Source: Pleodorina starrii (Eukaryota > Chlorophyta > Chlorophyceae > Chlamydomonadales > Volvocaceae). From it: a DNA stretch of 64,000 nucleotides. Under the pieces are notes generated by a model that worked only from the letters and a program-made list of their open reading frames with translations, had not been told where the DNA came from and made no database searches. Location: positions 2,293,001-2,357,000 of the forward strand of contig BRXU01000015.1 of NCBI GenBank assembly GCA_030267565.1. Direction: 5' to 3'. This document shows positions 9,001-14,859 of the stretch, piece after piece. The position numbers and the translations under genes are program-made. The stretch's first letter is position 1. Each line of letters opens with the position of its first letter.

Positions 9001-11334
9001 CGCATGGAGCGCGGCATGGTCCACCGGCAGATGCCGGATCAATCCTGGCGTCATGTGCCCAACCCGTTGGAGCGCGCGGGCATTATTCGCAAGTGGCACA
9101 ACAGCACCGGGCATTTTGGCGTCCGGCGCACGTTGCATCTGGTGGCGTTGTCGCATTGGTGGTATGGGATGGCGGAGGATGTGTCGTTGGAGGTGAAGCG
9201 TTGTCCTGAGTGCGATCGGGTGCGGGTCGGGCTGTCGTCGGAGCGGCCTGAACTCAACCCGTTGCCGGTCATGGGGCTGTTCTACCGCTGGCACGTGGAC
9301 CTGGCGGGCCCCTTTGAGGCGTCCTCGCACGGCAGCCGCTATTGCATGATCATGGTCGAAAGTTTCTCGAAGCATTTGGAGGTTGAGGGTCTTCCGGCGA
9401 AGGAGCCGCAGTACACGGCGCGCGCTTTCCACAAGCATGTGCTGTCGCGGTTCGGAGCCTGCGCGGAGGTCGTCACGGACAACGGTGGAGAGTTCGCGGG
9501 CGTGTTCGATCGGCTACTGCACGGCAGCTTCATCGACCACCGGCGCATTTCGCCTCGCCGGCCACAGGCCAACGGCCTCGCGGAGCGCTGCGTGCAAACC
9601 GTCAAGATGGCGCTCACCAAGACGCTGCAGCAGGCGCAGCGCGAGGGGAAGGAGATTGATTGGGAGGAGGCGCTTTACTGGACGGTGATGGGCTACCGCC
9701 TGAGCCCACAGGCGAGCACGGGTTACTCGCCGTACGAGTTGCTGTACGGCGTGGCGCCTACCGTCCCGGCGGCGGTGAAGGAGAAGTTCGGGTCCAGCCT
9801 CGATTTCAATAACGTGTCAAGTGTGGCAGTGGAGTTGGTTCGCCGGGCGGATGCAGCGCGGAGCGTGGCGGCTGGCAACGCACTCATCGCTCAGCAGCGC
9901 GACCGGCACTGGTACGCGAAGCGCCGCAAGGGGGCCAACGCACCGCGGCTGTTCCGCATCATGCCCGGTGATTTTGTGTACGTGCAGGGCACGTCGGGGC
10001 ACGCGCTGGAGCCGAGCGTGCGCCCTGAGATCTACCGGGTCGTCGACGAGACGGGGATGGGGCTCATGGTTTTGCAAGGGAAGTGCGGCACCGAGATGAC
10101 GGTGCACCCGAGCCAGTTGGCCCCGTGCCACCTGCCGGGCATCGACGGCACCATCGATCCCTCTCTTGCTAAGCCGCCGGCTGATCTGTGCTGCGAGGTC
10201 TGCCACGTGCCGTCCGGCGAGGCGGACATGCTTCTGTGCGATAGCTGCAATTCCGGCTGGCACTTCCAGTGCGTGGGGCTGCCGGGTGTCCCCGAGGGTG
10301 ACTGGGTTTGCCCTGATTGCGTCAAGGCGGGGGTTACGGTGGATCAGGTGGCTGCGGCTACACAGGAGGAGGGCGCGCCACTTACGCCGGAGCAGCGCAA
10401 GGCCATGGCTAAGGCCAAGTCGCGGATGATGCGGGAGGAGCGTCTTGATGGCCGGTTCGTCGTGCGGAAGAAGGCCACGGGCAGGCGCGGCGCGCCGCGC
10501 AACATGTGGGGCCGTGTGAAGCACGTGGGGGAGGGCCGGAAGCCTTTCGTTGTGTCGTATGAGGATGGCAGTGAGGAGCGGTTGGAGTATGAGGAGTTGC
10601 GTTCGTTCTTGGTGCCTGAGGGTAAGAAGCCGCCGCGCGCGTTTGCGAATGTGGTGGTGCAGGAGGTGGAGCTGCCCGATTACTGGGCGAGTGGCCGTCG
10701 CGAGGGTTTGAAGATGGCGCTGGAGTATTTGATGCCGGGCGAGCACACGGTGCAGAGCATCTCGCGCATGTCGCTCACGGCGCCGCACCTGCGCGGTGGT
10801 CCAGTTGGGGCTTCTACGTCACCCGCTATGCTGGAGTCCTTGTTTGAGCGGCTTGATTGGTCATCGGTGTCGTGGGTCTGTGACCCGTGGGTCGGCACGG
10901 GCACCATCGCGTGGGTGTTCAAGGAGCGGGGGTTTCGCGTCGTCACCAATGATCTGGATCCGCGTCGTGATGCGGATTCACACGAGGATGCGATGCAGCC
11001 GGCCTTCTACAAGCGCTTGCAGCTGGAGGGGAAGCTGGATGCGATCGTCTCGTGCCCGGAGATGCCGCTGGTGGATGTGGCGTTGCCGCTAGCGGTTCGC
11101 TATGCCGCTTTCGTGGCGTGTATTTTGGTGCCGGGGTGGTATCTCACGGAGGCGCACGAGCCTCGGTCGCGCTACCTGAAGTCACTCCGGGAGGCGGGTC
11201 GCTTGCTGGTGGCGATGTGCCTGCCGCGCAACTCGTCTGGACGGCGGGGTGTGTGGTTGATCGTGTTCGCGAACGCGCTGGTTGCGCGCCGCATGCTGAA
11301 GGGCCAGTACCAGTCGGCTGCGATGTTCCTGTGA
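1..11334 (+). CDS. Gag-Pol polyprotein with embedded Dnmt3-like domain, PHD/Tudor-like reader and terminal SAM-methyltransferase-like domain (5' partial)
   Basis: The frame is open from base 1 without a stop. The first in-frame ATG is at 223, but the real start may lie upstream. In order I see: Ala/Pro-rich N-terminus with four 81-bp repeats (640-963); Gag helical region (about 1900-2460); poly-Gln tract; Cys/His cluster (2710-2850); Gly/Arg/Tyr-rich box (about 2850-3120); retropepsin-like domain with Asp-Glu-Gly (4372-4380); hydrophobic segments (about 5255-5440 and 5551-5610); reverse transcriptase (about 5980-6650) with YVDD at 6490-6501; RNase H (about 6930-7290); cytosine-5 methyltransferase-like domain (about 7770-8740); integrase HHCC zinc domain (about 9080-9230) and catalytic core with Asp 9298, Asp 9478 and Glu 9583; PHD finger (10189-10320); Tudor-like segment (about 10490-10620); and a methyltransferase-like fold (about 10790-11331). 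RT, RNase H and integrase assignments are secure. The methyltransferase calls rest on motif order and need structural searching. Confidence 0.9.
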   Translation, partial: RHAGQQRGASDPGAASATSLHDNPLFAGEVVADTAGSGAAGPSRRVSGIPRAPSAAALRAQALLQARASGGVVQMDPTGGGDPAAAGPSGQRRTPTAEDAGAPSPRRGLDHVLGAHVPQPLEHWLPEEARLRSELARSPTARSPAHGGLAGRLPADNIPPDPGPPRRGLPVASGEQHPAALHPPPGFGPLGPQPELRPALAPGDAPAAVNYGAVLHPGLALAPAAAAAAVVPAAGGNLGGVLHPGVALAPAAAAAAGVPAAGGNLGGMPRPEPALAPAAAAAAGVPAAGGNLGGIPRPEPARAPAAAAAAAFPAAGGNLGGMLPMMPAAGLGGALGAHVPPAAAPAAAAALAAAVADAGRDPVARSPPVAVPDMPFAAADPAAVAAAGAAYAASPPLPPQQLQPWQRALMPQLQQQPLMPPPQQQQLPLQPPPTAPHMWPLGPPPARRRSRLHQLFLNIGGEPADLAGDQAAGSQLPRQQQAGAASGVAGEAQAPPQDRQPPPLHDREPAAAAYSAGDLQQPFPALWQPAVGAVGQHPPWQPMPGGGWAPYYPAVAGYQMPPGYPDAWAGDARRADGMAPWRADWLQRAAAAALSASGLAQQAVPVGLTPAPDHAGDQLPVQSVRIKTAPPEAAMKIKEVTLMSVAKLKDDMKTWAAQEQLGLLNTNDPRYFDFFPKFISSQESAKGLHRIWEEVALSTPYKDRMLQLWEAIGDSYNLHLTPADVATVKQMVKQRPGEQLRPCFERLRHAMTLEDRYKTRIPPQDLLQSFMGGILSDELRKDVGTAFAEEQGHLGMPPEEMLKALGKAVDKAQKLHSLQVSLFVRQEPSAQPQSKDGRAHTSTAAETQGAASQRSEKSKQRKPPPQQQQQQTPPQQPQQQQPSPPPQQPASQAPQPAAQGSGQCVVCRDRGAPADHHVDACPHHHAARNNNRCPICYRWPYHHPNVCWGPGGAAGGGRGQGQAEVPRQAPPGDYPPQGGYGGYGGGRGMGMGRGYGGGRGGGYGGRGPGGGYAGGRGQGYGYGGGGYGGEQGPSGTGAGGPPARGHVAAVEQAGVPGQQPAPTGQTEQRRVTFADQQEHAPYHAAYSEEYEYVDASPYFAGCTYLAAECPEAVPEPAVPAETNATRLAGQPTPQPFAVPTESAVSFRPRRHGYKPFEPRSSDSGGSIVVEVPAEVVREGAKSGVKVIVQVVPGSLDLDDAAAAPQGAQVQRMAAASVTQTADAPPLATSVTPDSSDQMAPPAEGPSPSGGAGAPGSTAADFAAHGTAASIPMRAAVPGGDTLAAPAAAAAADAAPFANSHVRARGAAARSAGDGAEEPPLVAAALHGGGTISPPPAAVQLPGGGTDALSTPTEPRPDGGGSSVRGAPLSCAANESSLCVPYRGPSMPLVPTVRPHAAMRAAAHASRLAAVTRPSGPDESRELQEFRSHNHGDLYLLWDHQLGLWHEGRDVPVRATLKDEGANVSCIDRQFCQRHGIAYRTSPVRLKTTMGMSEQLCEVASLHVVLCPGEPGRRRVLQPTGPVLVIDGDGEFDFLWGKVDSNQVAAYVDPYPRPTMWYRPDLPEGRPQLRHSLLLEPPRPPAPLGGDKAAIAIAAALRVHTSYVRGAQVSWAEQPAPEMPAGQRVQSPVLGGEAPPSSLLQTPVPASQQQQKSEPPAVAEPVGGAAVAGAGSAPPAQPEKEAVPGSPAGAKEAGGGPTAATDATRRGIPAQQSEAPPEQPVDAAKAGGLPDQPPKVAGGGAAYAPKPDDGKVASGVWWVMRWWLMRVIWGFAACVMMPFVWIAGYLRGLFVLPMWVLRQVWAGIVFLADVANRADDGVSRMSRRQRRRVNILRRRKEPPPRPPFWDRARQRTLATVVLGLLLVTTACVAGTLTARAGPGLMNALGGALHTGMAAREGFMAVEGGAHRAAGPSGPAASGRWEPGVSPIGSLFPDGQSSMPPDKRYVKDAEHGWIYGGHPDVDEQGWSAMKELLVRNKSSFAYSLGDLTGYTGPEGPFRINLTTDAHIVSAPRRYSPGELACGDKKLAEMRDAGIIVPCKGETKYASCPTMPAKRDAEGNWTDVRFCIDYRGLNTHTQRDYYGMHRIDDHLQAMGGSRFFSKVDARSGFFQIPVHPDDQSKTAFWWRNEIWMFKSMPFGLMNAGGKFQRVMDSIVARHKLGDFCKVYVDDLMIHSSSWEEHLEHVEKVLVALRSEGLFLHPDKSYFGAREVEFVGHMVMPEGTSMVRTKVAAILELRAPRNLTELRAALGSMTWYQRYIPSFSSICRPMYELLSKGVPWKWGSEQQESFDRLKEEFATDRVLKRIDPVNPLRLYTDWSKQGLGAVLTQEDDEGNERLCLCISRSLNKHERNYEPTKGELLAVVWACKSLRCYLHGRRFSIYTDHQALKWLITTKSLSGQSLRWALCLQEYDFDIAYLPGGQQLADLPSRMPRATADDLSGARLDGAPITGPDERVPTEAEEGPRAMASWLAEHPRADSERRLAAGVLHAVMCTRVAGSADVSSVVFTGWELTQGDDGYLADPSLIAPEEDDPAESYSCHLARVQATRAASLAVLPEEAGFFVHTVSPVGVGAEPLLVDTRQITSSFFPSAFRSGVSVLDLSSGPAAALEMALRAGLPVRRYFYVADDPIVRAATQQQCAELSGLYPTRLPLSAWRDSVFALPAQVCELTDAVLGRVMDPDEGPWLVVANVRCPGSGQGTAAKAADVERIVASLQKLRGSRMVGYVVQLESVTESFPPPECSRSFSQAFGAACTLDAAQAGSHQHRFVHVWSNLLHRELWGMMLLHTTRSPEQHAGEVLGPGRVMRNATIGDITPSGAAFNKLGKPLRVLRLISPIASAGGGPVNVSAPVYDVSVGGFTGLTADECERVLGYRAGTTAVPSWVTEQQRWAVMAMVPDLFALTFVMNVALAVYERTVLGAVPYQSGDGGPVKSRGEFDPVEEEVEIPRVHALVFTTQAVEVALEPRVPDIWADENALYYLRHGEHIRPDLPAAEVRRIHRRVASYRMERGMVHRQMPDQSWRHVPNPLERAGIIRKWHNSTGHFGVRRTLHLVALSHWWYGMAEDVSLEVKRCPECDRVRVGLSSERPELNPLPVMGLFYRWHVDLAGPFEASSHGSRYCMIMVESFSKHLEVEGLPAKEPQYTARAFHKHVLSRFGACAEVVTDNGGEFAGVFDRLLHGSFIDHRRISPRRPQANGLAERCVQTVKMALTKTLQQAQREGKEIDWEEALYWTVMGYRLSPQASTGYSPYELLYGVAPTVPAAVKEKFGSSLDFNNVSSVAVELVRRADAARSVAAGNALIAQQRDRHWYAKRRKGANAPRLFRIMPGDFVYVQGTSGHALEPSVRPEIYRVVDETGMGLMVLQGKCGTEMTVHPSQLAPCHLPGIDGTIDPSLAKPPADLCCEVCHVPSGEADMLLCDSCNSGWHFQCVGLPGVPEGDWVCPDCVKAGVTVDQVAAATQEEGAPLTPEQRKAMAKAKSRMMREERLDGRFVVRKKATGRRGAPRNMWGRVKHVGEGRKPFVVSYEDGSEERLEYEELRSFLVPEGKKPPRAFANVVVQEVELPDYWASGRREGLKMALEYLMPGEHTVQSISRMSLTAPHLRGGPVGASTSPAMLESLFERLDWSSVSWVCDPWVGTGTIAWVFKERGFRVVTNDLDPRRDADSHEDAMQPAFYKRLQLEGKLDAIVSCPEMPLVDVALPLAVRYAAFVACILVPGWYLTEAHEPRSRYLKSLREAGRLLVAMCLPRNSSGRRGVWLIVFANALVARRMLKGQYQSAAMFL
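640..963 (+). repeat. Four tandem 81-bp repeats in the Gag N-terminus
   Basis: Units begin at 640, 721, 802 and 883 and end at 963. Each encodes 27 residues ending in the GGNLGG core and containing an Ala run after LAPA. Because 81 is divisible by three, copy-number change would keep the frame. The repeat is part of the polyprotein and probably forms a disordered arm. Confidence 0.9.
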
Positions 11335-12181
11335 GCTCTTGTAGGCATGGAGGCTTTGGCCTTTGGTTATTGAGGCGGTTACGGCGCTGAGACACGCGCG
11401 TATTAGTAGCTTGGTAGCAGCGTTCTGCCTTCCTTTCTCGTAACTAGTAGCCTTTCGGCGGCTGAATTTTGTCACGTTATCTCTCTGCGTTTCTTCGCTT
11501 GTGTTTTCGCCGCCCTTACGGCGCCTTCCGCCGTTGCTGTCGGCTGGGGGGGGGGAGTTTTGGTGCTCAGAGTGTGTGAAACACAGCGAGTACGGTAATG
11601 CGGCGTGACAGCTGTCATGCTGGTTTGCTGCACCGTCCGATTTGCGTATTACCGCGGCGGTTAGTTGGTTAACCGTTTCCGACCGTGGGTCAGTTGGGTC
11701 TTTGGCTGATATGTTCCTTTCCGTAGTTTAACTCCTTCTGTTGAATAGTTTATTTTGTGGGTATTTGTCTGATATTTGCGGAGGCGTTTCCGGTGCGATA
11801 TTCGATGGGATATTTTCTCTCCAGGGAGGTTGATCTGCTCGATGATCGGTGGTGATGGCGAGTGAGCGCGTCCGTGGTCCGCGCTCCTGGGCATGCGCAA
11901 GAGAGCTATCTTCCATGCTGCTAGGTCAATAATACGTGAGCGAGTTATCGGTAGTACGCAGTGATCGTAGGCATCGGGTGGTGTCCCGACTGGCTGAGGC
12001 CGATCTAGCGCCAATATCGCCAGCGCAGCCTGTAACGACCTGGAGGAATCCGAACTTGCCATTGCCAATATCAGGTTTCAGCCCACAATACTTCTTCGGT
12101 TGGAGTCTCGTGTCAGGCTACTACACCTACTTCACCTCAGAGTGTGTGAAACACAGCGAGTACGGTAATGCGGCGTGACAG
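11335..12181 (+). repeat. 3' untranslated/LTR region of the large Ty3 element with 46-bp direct repeats
   Basis: No coding capacity is visible. A run of about eleven G at 11546-11556 could be the polypurine tract. The repeat starting CTCAGAGTGTGTG and ending GCGGCGTGACAG occurs at 11566-11611 and again at 12136-12181. It contains a small hairpin, TGTGT-GAA-ACACA. The distance of 570 bp would fit an LTR whose start is repeated at its end or a truncated second LTR. Exact LTR borders cannot be fixed without the 5' copy. Confidence 0.5.
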
Positions 12182-12493
12182 GGACATACACGCACGCGGC
12201 TGGAGCTGCTGGATGGTCATGCATGCCATCTTCGCTGCGGTAGGTGCTGGCCCGCCGCTGACTTTTTCCCTGCCTGCCTCCTCGAGGGTCTGGATGCATG
12301 CCACTGTAACAAGTGTCAGTACCTTAATGTATCGAGCTATGCGCACGTAGCATGAACTAAATGCTGTTTGTTAGGGCCTTGTTAGGTTCGGGGTCTGATG
12401 GGGCCGCGTAAACCAGCACGGCGAATGGAGCACCGCAAGTAATAAGGACGTCGTTTATTTATTAGTCCCGGTGAGCAAAGCAGAAGCAGCCCT
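12182..12493. other. Short intergenic stretch between the retroelement and the pherophorin gene
   Basis: No gene is supported. The missing C-terminal part of the neighbouring pherophorin was looked for on the - strand here and not found. Confidence 0.5.
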
Positions 12494-14859
12494 TCAGCAG
12501 AAACCCAGACGTACGGGTTCAGGTTTGAAAGTGGAGAAGGTGAAGCAGTACAGGGTGGTTGTGGCCCTGCGGCCGGGCTTCGTTGTGTACAAGGGCTGGG
12601 CGGCGAAGGGCGCCGAGCCTGGATATACGTCGCACCTGCGAGCAGGCAGGCAGGCAGGCAGACAGACAGGCAGCAGACAGAGTAGGCAGCTAGCTGGGCA
12701 CACACACGCACGGGTGCCGTCAACATATTGTATCGTGCCCGAGTTAGCATCACACACCCCTTGCAGAAAGCCAGAAACATAGGTAGATAGCTTCGTACCT
12801 ACCTATCTTTCTAGAAAAGACTTGTACCTCCGTCCATACATAGCGAAGTTATACCTCCAACACTTTTTCCCTTGTCGCCCTCATTTTCCACCTACGGCTT
12901 GCACACACACACAATCAAACTGCTTGCACACACACACACACACACACATGAGGTACTCACACGCAAGTCGGGAAGTCCAGAGTCGGCGGCGGTTGAGGGC
13001 AGTTCGTGTAGGCAGTTCCCGTAAGGCACGGCGGCGGCGTGGCATCGACACCGTGGCCCGGATGCAGCTCCCTCCTCTGCTGGTGAGGAAACTCGACCTG
13101 CTGCTGTTGGCCACCGGCGGCGTGAAGCGCCCGTCGCTGCACCTTGCCGCTGCCGGGGTCGTTATACACACTGGCAGACAGAGTATAACCGACAAAGTGG
13201 GCTGGGCAGCCGCCATCCGGGCTGCGGAGCAGGCTACTGAGCCAGCGATCCAGGAGAGCATTGACCGGGCCACCAGACAGCTTCTTGGCATCCGCATCGC
13301 TAGCAAATTCCCCGCAGATCAGCACTTCGCTGTCGCCGCAGCTCCTCAGCCGGAAGGGCTTCGAGATGGCGGCGCCCAGCGACGTTGCTGCCGCAGCCAC
13401 GTCCGCGTCCACGTTGGCGGCGTAGGAGGCGCATTGCTCTTGGGTGAAGTTGTAGGGGACGGAGAATGTGTAAACAAGGCTTTTACTGAAGCCTAAGCTA
13501 ACGCAAGTCTTGCAGGGAGGTGGTGGAGATGGCGGAGATGGCGGAGATGGCGGAGATGGCGGTGATGGCGGTGATTTCACAACTACTGATGGTGCAATCG
13601 GAAGAAAAGTATCGATGATCAAGGGTGCCGGGTCATAGCTCACGCCGGTGGGGCAGCAGTCCATGTTGGAACTAAAGAGGCTGTAGGTGCAGGCTACCAG
13701 GGATGAGGTGCTGCTGCTGCTCGGTGGGGCACAAAGCTGCTCCAGGGAGGTGCATCCCCGGCGCCCGTTGTTGGTCTTCAGAGTGATGCAGATCTCGGCG
13801 CCATCAGCGGTGGTGCGGTTGAGACCCAGCTGCGTCAGGCGCAGCACGGTGGCACCGCTGGGGCCATCGGGGGCGGCCTCGATAACGGGTCTGACGCTCG
13901 TGGGTTTGCCGTTCAGGGTAGCCGAAAGGACGAACCCCGAGACGTCGCACTCGGGGTTCGCGTTGATCTGAACGGGGGATTGACACGTGGGCAGTGTAGC
14001 GGGGCATCAACGGCTGGTGGGCATGTACGAATGACCTCTCGATCGCCAGCAGGGCTACGTGCCCTTGAGATACCGTTCGTTATTTCTCCTTTGCCGATTG
14101 AAGTGCTTTACACGGATGCGCGCGACCGTTCCTTGGGGCTTCTGGGGGGAGAAAGGGGTCCTTGTTGCAGCCCGAGGGTATGTTGGCGCGCCTTCTTGAG
14201 GGTGGCCGGGCCCCATCGATTATTACCCATTGGGAGCCTGAAGGCACATCTCCCCGTGGTCGTGGGTCTTTGTGATTTCCCCCGCCCCGGGTTCGCGCGC
14301 TCCATATTTCCTGTCAGGGTGGCTCGAGCTTTCTGGCCTGGTTGATTGGGCTTTGCCTTTGCATGCCCTGGTTGCGCTACAGTGCACGGCCAGGGGGCCA
14401 GCACGCCAGCTGACCCGCCGTTGGCTCTACTCGATCTACCGCAGTCTGCAACAACCCTCTGCAACAACCACAACAACGAAAACCGTTTCCGTCTGTACGC
14501 TTTGTCCGGCATTACCGTTTCGTCTGTGCCTGCTGCGCGCTGTCGGGCGCATGGCAGCAGTAGCCCTCTAGTTTTTTGCAAGTACTTCCTATCTAAAAAC
14601 CACACCTACTTCGTTCAGCGAGTCCCCACCCACCTCGAACTTCTTCAGATCTGCTTGTGTGCAGCAGTAGCTTGTGCAGTTGGAGGGAGGGTCCACCCGC
14701 ACCGTGAAACAGTAGGTACGGTTATCCTTGTGGGTGATCGCCTCATCCAGCTTGTAGGCGGCAATGGAGCTTGAGTTGCACTCGCAAAAGGGGAAGCGCG
14801 TGACGGTGAGTGGAACCGCCGCCGCCTGCTCCACGAGGAACGTCTGGGCGAGCACCGCC
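12494..14859 (-). CDS. Pherophorin-family extracellular matrix glycoprotein (5' partial, C-terminal domain shortened)
   Basis: Pherophorins are secreted hydroxyproline-rich glycoproteins of the volvocine cell wall and matrix. Three exons are visible: 14859-14634, 13967-12961 and 12635 to the stop at 12494. The introns (14633-13968 and 12960-12636) have GT/AG ends, and the phases (0, then 2) agree. The first exon carries the start of the N-terminal pherophorin (DUF3707) domain, with FPFCECN and YCFTV motifs. The second completes it (VLRLTQLGLN, GAEICITL, CTSLEQLC), then a (SPP)n linker encoded near 13517-13566, then the start of the C-terminal domain. The third has TTTLYCFTF, the expected next motif. 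The protein then stops roughly 90 residues short of a normal C-terminal domain. A possible donor, GTACGT at 12514-12509, would avoid the stop, but I find no following exon. The signal-peptide exon upstream of 14859 was not identified. Confidence 0.85.
12899..12949. repeat. (CA)n microsatellite in a pherophorin intron
   Basis: Two CA runs are separated by ATCAAACTGCTTG. On the - strand they form the GT-rich start of the second pherophorin intron, followed by a CTGC-repeat polypyrimidine tract before the acceptor at 12638-12636. Confidence 0.9.

Larger units (their letters stand above)
1..12181 (+). mobile_element. Large Ty3/gypsy-type LTR retrotransposon with methyltransferase and PHD modules (5' end outside window)
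   Basis: The element runs into the window from the left, so its 5' LTR and primer-binding site are not visible. One open frame encodes the whole Gag-Pol (see the CDS entry). After the stop codon there is a G-run at about 11546-11556 followed by AGTTTTGG, which may be the polypurine tract. A 46-bp exact direct repeat lies at 11566-11611 and 12136-12181, 570 bp apart, and may mark the limits of an LTR or of a partial second LTR. I place the right edge near 12181 only because of that repeat. The domain order PR-RT-RNaseH-integrase and the YVDD motif assign it to the Ty3/gypsy (Metaviridae-like) group. The frame is intact over more than 11 kb, so the copy is probably young. Confidence 0.85.

Noticed and set aside
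4876..9438. Two long - strand frames (587 and 742 codons) opposite the retrotransposon pol
   Set aside because: They lie antisense to highly conserved RT and integrase codons, are Arg/His-rich, and contain no known motif. They arise from third-position GC bias of the true frame.
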